Assembly: GCF_028621895.1 (NCBI RefSeq)
Contig: NZ_CP117520.1
Location: forward strand, 2,522,361-2,586,360
Source: Acinetobacter sp. GSS19
GTDB taxonomy: Bacteria > Pseudomonadota > Gammaproteobacteria > Pseudomonadales > Moraxellaceae
Direction of reading: 5' to 3'
DNA length: 64,000 nt
Positions 27,683-38,467 of this stretch are shown piece after piece. The position numbers and the translations under genes were made by a program. The stretch's first letter is position 1, and each line of letters begins with the position of its first letter. The notes below the pieces were generated by a model, which did no database searches, was not told the DNA's origin, and worked only from the letters and a program-made list of their open reading frames with translations.

Positions 27683-29949
27683 GAACTTCAATCCCGCTAA
27701 TTTTAAATTGATCTTTCATTTGCTCTAAAACATTCGCAATTTTAGAAAACTGAGAGAGTGATAAACTGGAAAAAGGATGTGCTGCTTCTTGTTGCATGAG
27801 CTCATGTCCAAAGAGAGCTAAAATCTCAGGTTCGGTAATTTTATGAGTTAAAAAAGCACGTGCTGTGTGGCGATGCCAGTTTGCATGATCAAGACCTAAT
27901 TCAGGATGAAAATCTTTGACTATAGAAGGGCTTAGTGGTATCCACTCTCTATTTTGGATAATGCCAAGTAAGGGCAATTTACTTGTTTTGATTTGTTGTA
28001 AGAGCTCAGCTAAGTGTGAGTGGCTCATCATGATTTGAATCGAAAATATTCTAAAAAATTAAGGAATTTTTTTATCTCTTCAACTAAAAATGGACAAAGC
28101 GGAATGAGGCGTCCGAATCCTTTTCGGCCGCCTACTTCTTTGTCTGAAACCATCAAAATTTGGCGTTTTAAATTAAAGTTTTTAAGAAATCCAGGGAATT
28201 CAGCAACGGGGCGTGCTGCTGTAAATAGCAATAAAATATGCCACATCCAGATGTTGTAATGATTAAAAATTGAAATTAGGTCATCTTCAGCTTGTGAAAA
28301 ATATTAAATTTCAATACAGCAAAAATCTCTGTAATGACCTGTGGTTTTGGAGCTTTACGACTCCCAAAATGAGTTGTTGAATCAGGGAGTGAAAGTACAC
28401 AGTTTTCATATGTGCTCGCGACATCTGCACAAACTGATTTTAGAATATCAATATATTGTGCATGTAAACGAGGGATAATCTGATGACAATAAGAAATAGA
28501 TGATGACTGATTGGCATCAATCCCTGTGATTAAATCTGCGAGTTGTTTATTCCCTGTTTTTGCAAGAACTGTATGATGCAGTAGCGAACTCAGCTTTATG
28601 ACAGAGAGCTTTGGAATCAACAACTCTTGTCTTAATTTGCGTAAATATTGCTGTATCTCATCGAAACTAACCGACGCCATCTCACGTAGATCCGTAATAA
28701 ATCTATTGGGTATTGGAATGTCTAAATAGATGGTCTGGTTGAGCAGGCTATCTGAGTACTCAAAATCTCGGTTCTCAAATATATTAAATTTACTGCTTAA
28801 GAAGAATTGATCATTTTTATTGATCAATTTTTGGCGGTTATTTAAGTTTTTAGCTCGCTTGCTTTGTATATATAGCCACTCATTCACACTATTTCCGGTC
28901 AAAAATGCGAGCATCAGGATCAAAGCACTTTTATTTTGTTGTTCAGAATAGTCCGCATGAAGTTTTTTCAGTAGATGATTCACGCTAGATGGATTCGGGA
29001 AAAAACTACTCGACGTGAGTAAATGTTCTTTGCGTTGAATATGTTTTGCAACAAACGGTAGAACATAGTTTTGACTCGATTCTGAATGTGCTGCGAGTGG
29101 TGTGACGTGAGTTGGATTGACAACAATTTGCCGATTAATCGGCTCATCAATTAACATTTCTATATTCAGGGCTTTAGATTTAGTCCCTTTTTTTATTTCT
29201 ATACTTTCTTCGATGAGTTGTTCTTCATCAAGAAATTGATGAAGAAGTTGGGTATCAATACTTGCACGTGCAATCTTTGCTTTGTTTTTTAAAACGTAGT
29301 TGAACGTAATGCGAATATCGTTAAGTAGATTTCGATCAAAATCAGGTAGGTCCTGTGTGTCTAGAGTTATCAGATGTTGAATAAATTGTTCTAAGCTCTG
29401 TGTTGGATCTTGAAGATAGATGCTCCAGAGACGTTGATATTCTTCTGTATTTTGATATTTTTTTTCAGTATCTAAATTTTTATTTGCTGTCCTAAAGCGC
29501 TGGAATAAGCGCTTTACGGTATTGAAGTGTTCTGTGTGTGCTTGTTTAAAAAGCTCTGGTTTAAGCTCAGGAAGAGCAATTAAATAAATGGCCGCTTTTA
29601 AAACTAAAATATTCCAATGTTGTGCATGAGTTTGTGACTCAGATAATTGCACAATTGAATTGATATATGAAGTGATGGGTAGATTGCTGATCTTAACTTT
29701 TTTAGAAAAAGAGATTACTGAAGGTTTGGGCAGATTTGACTGAAATTCTACATCGACGTTAAAGTAATCGAGATTGAGACCATCTAGAAAGTTGTCAGCC
29801 TGTTGCAACGACAATAGTTTAATTACAAAGTTGATGTGTTGTGCACGTTCAAATTGCTCATCACCAAATAATTTTTCAAGCATTTTTTGCAGTGAAATAA
29901 CTGGCAAATCAATATGCTCGTTTAGATCGTTCGACACTATGATCTCCAA
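27666..29949 (-). CDS. Degenerate tyrosine-recombinase-like protein (two frameshifts)
   Basis: Three frames connect through two T-run indels (about 28289 and 28041), giving one protein of about 761 residues. A first recombinase-like region (MLAFLTGNSVNEWLYIQ) lacks the box I Arg. A second has LLLFTAARPVAEFPGF with the Arg, NWHRHTARAFL resembling box II with Asn for His, and LALFGHE. No Tyr follows GH at the usual distance. It therefore looks like a non-catalytic or unusual partner of the neighbouring 1077-residue recombinase. It overlaps both neighbours (29937-29949 and 27666-27682), so the three genes form one translational unit. Confidence 0.65.
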
Positions 29950-30611
29950 ATTTTTTCTGCACTCACAGAGCTATTTGAGTGATCTAAGAGTTCTTTTACA
30001 CATCTGCTGTGTAGTGATAATTCATTAAAAGTATTTGTGCGCTGTTGGTTGGTATTTTTAATTCGCTGATTGAGTTGATTTCGAGAACATGAAAGTAGTT
30101 GTGCAAGCAGTTCCAGACTCATTCGATGATGTGGTTTTAAAGATGATTCTTTGTTAAGGGTTAATAGTGTTTGACGTGAAAGATGAGTGTTAATTAAGTG
30201 CAATGTTTTTTCAGGATTCAAAGACTTAATATCAAATTTTGCAGCCTTGATGAATTGAATAAATTCACGACTGCATAACTCCATCAGAAATGCTAACTCA
30301 TCATCTGAAAAAGATAGCTGATGGTGAATAATTAAAGTGACTTCCTTAATATCCTGTTTTAAATAGCTAATATATAAGTGAATATTATTAAAGATGGTGT
30401 AGCCATCAAATTCTGAGGTTTTCCACACATGGAGTTCTTTTATACGACTAGAAATATCTAAATCTGCAGCGAGATTTTTAAACATATTTAAGTAGCATAG
30501 GTTGAAACCATAAGCACATGGATGAATGATGATTCTGCTTTTTTTGAAATTTTTTACAGTACTTATCTGTGTTTCTGGAAACTTTAAAAGTAGTTCAGAT
30601 GTCAAATCCAT
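29937..30611 (-). CDS. Uncharacterised first protein of the recombinase module
   Basis: About 224 residues from ATG 30611, chosen over an upstream CTG. I recognise no family. The C-terminal third contains a possible helix-turn-helix (MSLELLAQLLSCSRNQLNQRIKN), suggesting DNA binding. It overlaps the next gene by 13 bases and is first in the three-gene set, where a regulator or recombination accessory factor would be expected. Very AT-rich. Confidence 0.6.
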   Translation of the reverse strand: MDLTSELLLKFPETQISTVKNFKKSRIIIHPCAYGFNLCYLNMFKNLAADLDISSRIKELHVWKTSEFDGYTIFNNIHLYISYLKQDIKEVTLIIHHQLSFSDDELAFLMELCSREFIQFIKAAKFDIKSLNPEKTLHLINTHLSRQTLLTLNKESSLKPHHRMSLELLAQLLSCSRNQLNQRIKNTNQQRTNTFNELSLHSRCVKELLDHSNSSVSAEKIWRS

Positions 30612-30829
30612 GTGTGCTATTGAATAAAAATAATACAGCAATGTTCACGTATATTTGGAGTTTTTGAATATGGCAGGAGGCATCATTTTTTTTCTTGTTT
30701 TTAAAGTTTTTTTATTATTGAAATTTTCAAATTTCCTCCTCGATTGGATACTCGCTATTAGTTAGCTATATTTGTGAATTGGCAAAAAATATCATGTTTC
30801 TATTTTGATGTTCACATAGCTGATCAGAA
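30612..30829. other. Intergenic region upstream of the recombinase module
   Basis: AT-rich gap containing long T runs. It should hold the promoter of the minus-strand recombinase genes and possibly the right end of that element. I could find neither the missing vapB 5' end nor a clear terminal inverted repeat here. Confidence 0.4.
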
Positions 30830-31075
30830 TGAATAGGGTCGGGAGAGTACAGCGGTATGACAATAATAATGCTCAAATTTTTTTGATAGTACATACCGAG
30901 TTGACATGCAGAGTTTGTACGAACCTTTTTAAGTATTTACCTACACAATTAAAGATTTTGGACTTGGGCTGTGGTCGGATGGTGACACTTTGGATTTCAA
31001 AAAAGAGGAGTAGATGATTCGGTTGAGCTTGTAGTTAAGGTGCGAGAGCCCACAGGGATTTAATGTTAAGCAGTT
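30830..31075 (+). pseudogene. Decayed methyltransferase fragment
   Basis: Pieces in different frames match the start of the intact methyltransferase at 32153. MQSLYEPFL corresponds to MESLYAPFL, LKILDLGCG to ASILDLGCG, then RDTLDFKK and DDSVELVVK correspond to RDTLAFKN and DYSEELVAK. The copy has deletions and stops, so it is a remnant of a tandem duplication or of a related gene. No function is expected. Confidence 0.65.
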
Positions 31076-31085
31076 AAGTTTTTCT

Positions 31086-31182
31086 GCGTCGCAGATTCGG
31101 CCTTGATATTAAAAAAGAGCGAGTCGATGAGTTTATGTTTGATGAAACATTTGACCCTTCGACCCTAGATGGTTTGGCCTGA
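31086..31182 (+). pseudogene. Unrecognised gene 3' fragment
   Basis: An open frame reading RRRFGLDIKKERVDEF and ending DPSTLDGLA then TGA has coding character but no start. A terminator follows at once (31189-31209), as expected for a real gene end. Family not recognised. Confidence 0.4.
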
Positions 31183-31188
31183 AGTGAG

Positions 31189-31209
31189 CCTATCATCGTG
31201 ATAGGTTTT
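31189..31209 (+). terminator. Rho-independent terminator
   Basis: CCTATCA-TCG-TGATAGG hairpin followed by TTTT, just after the gene fragment ending at 31182. Confidence 0.7.
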
Positions 31210-31257
31210 AAGAATTCAAAAACATACTGATTTAAATTCAAGTCAGCAGCATCAGTT

Positions 31258-31571
31258 TTAATGGCGAGTAAGGAACTCAGGACAAATATTTTTCTTTGCT
31301 TCGAGATCACTTACTTCGGAAAAGGCTTGAATACCGCCTGCAGCTTTAATTCCATCTAAAGCGACAGATAGAGCTTCCTGATCTGACGGGAAAGTTTCAT
31401 CCCATACAGTAGAAGTACCACTTTGGCTTACCACTTCCAGTGTCCAATCACTGTCAGGCAGTCGATAAATGAGAATTTCGACCTGCTGATTATGTTCCTG
31501 TAAAACTTGAGATAAGGGAGAGTCGATTAAATCATTTCATCATAATCGGGAGCATTGTGATTTTCAGGCAT
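31258..31571 (-). CDS. Small acidic hypothetical protein (frameshifted)
   Basis: Minus-strand gene of about 104 residues, starting MPENHNAPDYDEM at 31571. After a one-base shift near 31530 it continues DLIDSPLSQVLQEHNQQVEI to the end FLTRH. The middle part contains IYRLPDSDWTLEVVSQSGTS. It has the look of a small conserved cytoplasmic protein in Acinetobacter, but I cannot name it. Confidence 0.55.
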
Positions 31572-31671
31572 CAGCGGCAACCTTTATTGTATTTAACATC
31601 CGTCAATAGTAATGAATGAATCAAATTTTGCCTAGCGGAATGAATGTTATGGGTACAAAGCGCGGCTAATT

Positions 31672-32001
31672 CTAAAAAATAATAGCCCCTACAATAAAAC
31701 AAAATAATCCAAAAATTATCCATAGCCAGACATTTGATTTAGATGTTTCCATACTTCGGCTATTCAATGGTGATGGTTGCTGAGAAGAGTTCTGTAAGGT
31801 ATTTGGCTTATTTGTATAGGGATGATGCTTGGAATAAGAAAGTCCTGTTCCTGGGATACCAATACTCGTTCGAGTTCCCTTTTTGCCAATATTCAAAGAA
31901 GCACCAGCTTTGCCAATACTGGCACTACTTATGCCTTTATGGGTTAGATTAATTTTTAAGCCTGGTAAGATTTTAATGCTCTTGCGAAATCTGAAGCCCA
32001 T
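31672..32001 (-). CDS. DUF4236-domain protein with C-terminal membrane helix
   Basis: A 109-residue protein. The N-terminus MGFRFRKSIKILPGLKINLT, followed by GISSASIGKAGASLNIGKKG and TRTSIGIPGTGLSY, is typical of DUF4236. After a Ser/Pro-rich linker, a hydrophobic helix (VWLWIIFGLFCFIVGAIIF) ends the protein, so it is probably membrane anchored. Function of the domain is unknown. No operon partner is evident. Confidence 0.75.
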   Translation of the reverse strand: MGFRFRKSIKILPGLKINLTHKGISSASIGKAGASLNIGKKGTRTSIGIPGTGLSYSKHHPYTNKPNTLQNSSQQPSPLNSRSMETSKSNVWLWIIFGLFCFIVGAIIF

Positions 32002-32152
32002 TTATTTTCCTTTGTAGAAACCAGCTCAGTTTTTTATTTCAATAAAGTAGAGACAATAAAATGAGATTTTGGCTCAATCATAGAACTGTTCATTTGACTT
32101 ATCTATTGAAATATCAGTATGTTCTTTCACATAAGATATTAGCTTTAAGACA

Positions 32153-32748
32153 ATGAATCAAACATCAAATTATTACAATCAGCATGCCCAAGCATTTTTT
32201 GAAAATACCTATCAGGTTGAGATGGAAAGTCTTTATGCACCATTTCTGAGGTATTTATCGGAACAAGCGTCAATTCTGGATTTGGGCTGTGGCTCGGGTC
32301 GGGATACATTGGCTTTTAAAAATTTTGGTTATCAGGTAGAGGCAATCGACTATTCAGAGGAGCTGGTTGCAAAAGCACGTCAGCTTACTGAGTTACCAGT
32401 GCAGTTGGGCAGTTTTTATGAATTGGCTGTACAGGAGAAATATGATGGCATTTGGGCATGTGCCTCTTTGCTGCACTGCGAGCGAGATAAGTTGTCAGAT
32501 GTCTTGCACAGGATCTTAATAGCATTAAAGCCAAATGGTGTCTGCTATATGTCCTTTAAATATGGCAGTCAAGATCGTGAAAAGATGGGCGTAGCTTTAC
32601 CGACTTAAATGAACAGCAGGCACATGATTTGCTCAAGCAGCTCGATCAGGCTTTACTATTACAGCAATGGATTAGTGTAGATAAACGTCCAGACCGAGCA
32701 GAAGAATGGCTCAACGTGATATGGAAAAAGAAATCAAAAGCTTTTGAT
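32153..32748 (+). CDS. Class I SAM-dependent methyltransferase (frameshifted)
   Basis: About 195 residues. Motif I is ILDLGCGSGRDTLAF (SAM-binding glycine loop), followed by VEAIDYSEELVAKARQ (acidic loop) and GIWACASLLH. The frame breaks near 32585; one base restores DGRSFTDLNEQQAHDLLKQL and an end near VIWKKKSKAF. The exact end is uncertain because the frame runs into the next gene. It opens a three-gene set with GIY-YIG and HNH nucleases. The substrate is unknown; no DNA-methylase NPPY-type motif is visible, so small-molecule or other targets are as likely as DNA. Confidence 0.7.
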
Positions 32749-33350
32749 TATTACCCTCAGCGGTTATACGGTCGTTCCGAGTTAATGGAACAGTCCTCTT
32801 TGATTCCCACAGAGCATGGAATTTATTTCTGGTGGTTTAAAAAATTCCCCAAGGAATCCCAACAGAACACTGTGTAACTTATAAAGAATATACGCTGTTG
32901 TATGTGGGCATCTCTCCAGATAAAAAGACCAAACCTAATAGCAAATCAACGTTGAGAACACGACTTAAAACACACTTTGCGGGTAATGCTGAAGGTTCAA
33001 CTTTAAGACGAACTTTAGGGATACTTCTGGCTGAGATGAGTGGGTATCCCCTTAGAAGGGTTGGTTCAGGTAATCGAATGACTTTCACACATGCAGGTGA
33101 ACAATGGCTAGATGCGTGGCTCGAGGATAATGCCTATGTATCTTGGGAAATTTGCGAAGAACCGTGGAATATTGAGGAAAAAGTTTTTGAACAAACTGTA
33201 CTACCACTTAATTTAAAAGGGAATCAGCACCCGTTCAAAGAAACTCTTTCAGTTATGCGTAAACATGCCATTCAGAACGCGAGAATTTTAGACATAGCAA
33301 CAGAAGCAGGATTACAAAGACAGGTAAAATTTGAAAATGGGGCAGAATGA
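32721..33350 (+). CDS. GIY-YIG-like nuclease-domain protein (frameshifted)
   Basis: The frame contains HGIYFWW and, after a one-base shift near 32862, LLYVGISPDKK: together a GIY...YVG motif of the GIY-YIG nuclease fold. A candidate catalytic Arg follows in TLRTRLKTHFAG. The C-terminal region (HAGEQWLDAWLEDNAYVSWE) is shared by GIY-YIG family proteins. The start is unclear: ATG 32721 requires another indel near 32740, or the domain may be fused to the methyltransferase. It overlaps the HNH gene at 33337, suggesting co-translation. Confidence 0.65.
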
Positions 33351-34398
33351 TCGCGTCATAGAGAATAATCAACCCACACCTCAAGAACAGTTGAAATTCT
33401 TAAAGCATATCCAGCAAATTTTGCAGTCAGGTACGTTCACTTCAACCTATAAGTTTGCCTTGCTGATGAGCATTACTCGACTTGCGATTGAACAGGGACA
33501 AGATACGGGTGCAGCTCTGCGTCTAGATTATTTGGACATTGCTGAGAAGTTTATTGATCTTTATTGGAAACAATCACTTCCGTTTCAGTTCAGCCAATAT
33601 GAGCCTTTTATCATTCAACAAAGTACCGGTCGGCAAGCAAAGGTCATCAGTGAAATCCAGAAAGCACAGCAGCAATTTAAAACAATCGCTGCTGCAAGAA
33701 GAGATTCAGTTTTTTGGTTAAAACTCAGGAAATCTGTAGCGAGTACAGTGAAGCAAATGCCAGTGGTGTATTTGCAGAACTTGAATGGTCAAACCGTAGA
33801 GTTTCTCTATAGTCTTGAGGAGTCCAAGCAGTCACTCAAGCTGTTCCCAAAGGTAATGTATTGTTTAAGACAGTTTAGTGAAATTATTGAAGAGCTGTGC
33901 CAAAAGCGCTGGATTGATTTTGTTCGGCTGAACAAGCAGAACCTTATAGTACTGGATGGATTACCTGACCTAGATGAATTCATGTTTGCCCCGAGTCGTA
34001 ATCAATTGGGACAGGTTGCGGACTTTCTAATTGATTTACAGCAATGCCAGTGTTTTTACTGTGGCAAAAGCTTAAAAAATTCAAAATATGCCGTGGATCA
34101 TTTTATTCCATGGTCTCTATATCCTGCTGATACCGGACATAACTTCGTTCTGGTGGATGAAAAATGTAATTCACAGAAAAGTAATTATTTGGCATCAGAA
34201 CATTTCCTGCAGCAGTGGCTGGAGCGCAATCATCTGCATGATCAAGCTATTACACGAGAAATTTCCCAACTTGGTTTCTTAACGGATCTGCAGCGTTCAC
34301 ATCGAGTTGCTGATTGGGCGTATAAGCAGGCGATAGAGAATGAATATTTAGTTTGGTTGGGTGGTAAAGATAAAAAGATATTAACCCAAGGATATTAA
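33337..34398 (+). CDS. HNH endonuclease-domain protein
   Basis: About 353 residues. The C-terminal third has an HNH nuclease motif with zinc-knuckle cysteines: CQCFYCGKSL, then the catalytic region YAVDHFIPWSLYPADTGHNF and the last element EKCNSQKSNYLA. The N-terminal 220 residues are helical with no recognised domain and may bind the target. ATG 33337 overlaps the end of the GIY-YIG gene. With the methyltransferase this makes a candidate restriction-like or defence cluster directly upstream of the CRISPR-Cas operon. Confidence 0.75.
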   Translation: MGQNDRVIENNQPTPQEQLKFLKHIQQILQSGTFTSTYKFALLMSITRLAIEQGQDTGAALRLDYLDIAEKFIDLYWKQSLPFQFSQYEPFIIQQSTGRQAKVISEIQKAQQQFKTIAAARRDSVFWLKLRKSVASTVKQMPVVYLQNLNGQTVEFLYSLEESKQSLKLFPKVMYCLRQFSEIIEELCQKRWIDFVRLNKQNLIVLDGLPDLDEFMFAPSRNQLGQVADFLIDLQQCQCFYCGKSLKNSKYAVDHFIPWSLYPADTGHNFVLVDEKCNSQKSNYLASEHFLQQWLERNHLHDQAITREISQLGFLTDLQRSHRVADWAYKQAIENEYLVWLGGKDKKILTQGY

Positions 34399-34461
34399 GA
34401 CATTAATTTTTTAAAATATTTTTAACTATATTAATTGCATACAAATTATTTAAATAGATTG

Positions 34462-34476
34462 CGTCAATATATGACG
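34462..34476. promoter_or_regulatory. Palindrome upstream of cas1
   Basis: A 15-base inverted repeat, CGTCAATATATGACG, lies 71 bases before the cas1 ATG inside the 34399-34547 gap. An operator for a repressor or a -10 region overlapped by one is possible. No regulator can be assigned. Confidence 0.35.
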
Positions 34477-34547
34477 TTAAATTTCGAAAATTTATTTAAA
34501 TAATTATTGGAAAAGGATATTTTAAGGACAACTCTTATTCATAACTG

Positions 34548-35523
34548 ATGACAAGAATGGAACAAATCAATCCATCTGATTTAAAAGCTATTTTACATTC
34601 GAAACGTGCCAATTTGTACTACCTTGAACATTGTCGTGTGATGCAGAAAGATGGTCGAGTTTTGTATTTGACTGAAGCAAAAAATGAAAACCAATACTGG
34701 AATATTCCGATTGCCAATACTACGGTCATTTTACTGGGGACAGGGACATCGATTACCCAAGCAGCTATGCGTATGCTCGCAAGTGCAGGTGTTCTGGTTG
34801 GTTTTACAGGTGGAGGTAGCACGCCTTTATTTATGGGCTGTGAAATCGAATGGATGACCCCGCAAAGTGAATATCGACCGACAGAGTATATGCAAGGCTG
34901 GATGCAGTTTTGGTTTGATGAAGCCAAACGCTTAGATGTTGCCAAACAGTTTCAATTGGCTCGAGTTGAATATATTCAGAAGATTTGGGCAAAAGATCGA
35001 GATTTAAAAGAATATACCTTCCATGTGGATGATTTAGATGTTCAACAGGCATTAATGGCTTATACAGAAAAATTCCAAAACAAAGTAAAGTCGGAGACTT
35101 ACTACTTGCAGAAGCTGCAACCACAAAACAACTTTATAAAATTGCAGCGACTCGTATAGGTTTAAAAGATTTTAACCGTAATCCTGAACAAGGTGATTTA
35201 GCCAATGATTTTTAAATCATGGCAATTATTTGGCTTATGGTTTAGCAGCGACAACACTTTGGGTGCTCGGAATTCCACATGGATTTGCCGTAATGCATGG
35301 TAAGACACGGCGAGGGGCATTGGTATTTGATGTTGCCGATTTAATTAAAGATGCCATTGTTTTACCTTATGCCTTTATCTGTGCCAAAGAAAAGATGACT
35401 GAACAAGAATTTAGGCAACAGATTTTGCAGAAATTTACTGAGCATAAATGTCTGGACTTTATGTTTGATCAAGTCAAAGCACAAGCTTGTTACCATCATG
35501 ATGATGTAGAGAGCACGTTATGA
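34548..35523 (+). CDS. cas1: Cas1 integrase, type I-F (frameshifted)
   Basis: Cas1 of about 325 residues split by shifts near 35090 and 35215. The N-terminal part has LKAILHSKRANLYYLEHCRV, then LLGTGTSITQAAMRMLASAG and VLVGFTGGG. The C-terminal part has YGLAATTLWVLGIPHGFAVMHG and VFDVADLIKDAIVLPYAF, with the active-site His and Asp visible. Cas1 with Cas2-3 inserts new spacers at the leader end of the array. A second ATG at 34557 is also possible. Its stop overlaps the start of cas2-3, as is usual for type I-F. The breaks look like sequencing indels. Confidence 0.9.
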
Positions 35524-38466
35524 TTGTGACGTTTATTAGCCAATGTGAAAAGAAAGCCATTCCACGAACGCGTCGGGTATTAGATGCCTTTGCAGACCGA
35601 ATTGGTGATAACACCTGGCAGACAGTGATTACTGAGGAAGGTCTAATTGCGGTTAAAAATTGCTGCGTAAAACCGTGACCAAAAGTACAGCGGTAAGTTG
35701 TCACTGGATTCGAGGCAGACGTCGAAGTGAGTTACTGTGGGTCGTGGGTAATCGGAATAAGTTTAATGCTAAGGGTGTGGTGCCGGTGAATAGTACACAA
35801 AAAGATGTAGTTATGGATGTAATCACAATGAAAGCAAAACAAGATGAATTTTATGCGAATACACATTTACAGCCGTTGGCTGAACACTCTTTTGCGATTG
35901 GTTATGTCGCACAGAAATTATTTAAAACAGTAGTGGATAACGATGAATATGACAACTTATCTAAAGTTGCATTTTTAGCGGGTTGTTTGCATGATTTAGG
36001 CAAATTAGATCCTCTATTTCAAGAGTGGGTTAAAAAAGGAAAACAGAAAGATTCTGAAGATGATGGTCAGCATATCGATGTTAAATTTACCTTTGATAAA
36101 CACCCTCGTCATAATGAGGTGTCATTATTGCTATTTAATTTTTTTGAACAGCAATGTAAAGGATTGAATAATCGTCAAAAAGAAAGTTTACAGCATATTT
36201 TGTATTGGCATCATGCGAAGCCATATCGTCAAAATGATGATTTTACAGGGGTGTATAAAGCCTACGAATATTTAATCAAAAACATTCGAGCAGATCAGTT
36301 TGAAATCTTGATTCAACGGACATCTGACTTGGTCAAGAGAATTAACAACCTATCAAAAAATTATCATGCCAATGAAAGTATCGAAAAGCATATCGATTGG
36401 AATGTGGCTCAAGCACAAGAGCTAAAAGATAATTTTGAATATCAATTCAAAAGTAAACATTTTCCAGAATTTAAACATTATGCTAATACAGATTCTATAG
36501 ACGTATTACGTGATAAGGTGCGTATTAACTCAGAACATAATTTATTACGTGCCTGTGTGATTAGTGCAGACTGTTTGATTTCAAAACTGTCTGCGCAAGA
36601 TTTAATGGAATACATTGCTGAGCAACGCTTAGATGAGTTATTGGATTCACAAGAAACGCTTTCTAATCTATCTGAACATTTAAACAATGTTTCGACAAAA
36701 TTTCCGAACAGTGAGCGTACTAAAAAACAAAATGAAATTGCACAACAACTTACTGATTTAAGGGATATTGCTGTACTTGCAGGTCCAGCAGGTTGTGGTA
36801 AAACCAAAATTGCATTGGAGTGGGCAAAGCTTAAAGATGCAAAAAAAATATTTTGGATTTGCCCTCGTGTACAAGTCTGTCAAGGGATTTTCCAAGAACT
36901 GACAGAAAGTTATTTACCAGATGCAAAAGTAGAAATTTTTACAGGTGAATTTAAATTTACCAATGCTTGGGACAAAGTAACACCTGAGAAAGAATATCTA
37001 TCAGGTGATGTGGTGGTCACAACGATTGATCAAATTGTAGGATCGATTGTCACGCATAGCAAAGTTGATAGTTTAATTCCATTTATGGATGCACACGTGG
37101 TATTTGATGAATACCATGAATATATAGGCATGGAGATTTTCAATTTATTGTTTGCTGAATTGATTGCCAATAAAAGTATGCGTAAGAAATATGAAAAAAA
37201 CACCTTATTAGTTTCGGCCACACCACATTATTCGTATTTAAAACAAGTCTTGGGATTGCATCAAGATGATGTCATTGCAATGCCATCATTTAATGATAGT
37301 GAATATAAAATTGAATTTATTGATTATGATGAATCAATAATAGCAGGAAATCCATTTTATCAAGTATATGATGGAAAAACCTTTGTCATTTCCAACACTG
37401 CTTTAACAGCACAATTGGGTTTTATTTATCAAAAAAACCAAGAAAAAAGCGTGCTCTTTCATTCAAAGTTTAAGCGCAGTGATAAAAATATTGGTTTAAT
37501 GAAGTTTATGAGGCATTTAAAAAAGAGGGTACACACAAGTTTGATGTATTGCGTAGTGGTCCAATTGTACAAGCGTCTTTGAATATTACAGCCAAACACA
37601 TGCTGACAGAAATGACCTCACCCGAAAATATGCTTCAGCGTTTAGGTCGTTTAGATCGTTTTGGGGAAAGTGAAAGTATCAATATTCTAAAAGTTGCGAT
37701 TACTGAAAATGTAAAAAATGGCAGTTGTAAAGGTTCGTTGGCATTTTTCTTAAATCAATTGAATTGCTTACAGACCACTAAGGCGTGGTACGACTTTTTA
37801 CAAGATCAACTTGTAGACCAAAGCTTTAAGTTATCGAAGCTCTATCAATTATATAAAGCGTTTCATACTCAACAAGATCAAGAAAATTCTGCTGTTTTTC
37901 AAGATATGCAAAAAGCGTTAAAGAAAAGTATTGATCGAATCAATAATAAAGTCACAGAACCAACAAAAATATCTAAACCTAAAACGGCAGAGCAGAAATC
38001 TAAGATCAGTAAAAACTCATTACGTGGAGATAGCCGTTTTGTACAGTTAGCCAAATTAAATTTAAATGATTATGCAAAACCAGTGTTTGAAAATGAATAT
38101 GCCTATCAACCACCGTTAGATGATACAACAGAATATGACAATCTGACTGAATCATTAAATATTATCCAAGAGCTTGGTTTAATCAATTTTATTGCCCAAA
38201 AACATGGCAATATTGATCCGTCACATCCAGTGAAAGGTATTCCAGAGAAAAAGCAAAAATCACGATGTATGGTCTTAGAAAACTATGCGAGAGATGCAGA
38301 TTTTCCTTTGTATCTAAGTTACATCGAAGATGACTTAAATAAAGTTGGGGGCACAGGCATTAGACATCCTGAAGCAATTTATTATGCGGTGTGTGATCAG
38401 CAACCGATTGGTTCAATTTCGTTAGACAAACTTAATATTTTAACAACAATGCCAGAGGGTAAATAA
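35520..38466 (+). CDS. cas3f: Cas2-Cas3 fusion helicase-nuclease, type I-F (frameshifted)
   Basis: About 982 residues once two indels are repaired (A run near 35658; T run near 37505). The order is an N-terminal Cas2 domain ([20 protein letters not shown]), an HD nuclease (HSFAIGY...[16 protein letters not shown]), then a superfamily-2 helicase. The helicase has Walker [11 protein letters not shown], Walker B/DEx[12 protein letters not shown], motif [14 protein letters not shown], and motif [13 protein letters not shown]. The fusion is diagnostic of type I-F. It degrades target DNA after recruitment by Cascade and takes part in spacer acquisition. Starts inside the cas1 stop codon. Confidence 0.92.
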
Positions 38467-38467
38467 C

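Noticed and set aside
28028..28246. Separate 72-residue gene between recombinase pieces.
   Set aside because: One-base repairs on both sides join it to the neighbouring frames, and it carries the box I region of the same protein.
31743..31952. Plus-strand frame over the DUF4236 gene.
   Set aside because: It is an antisense shadow of a gene with a clear domain match.
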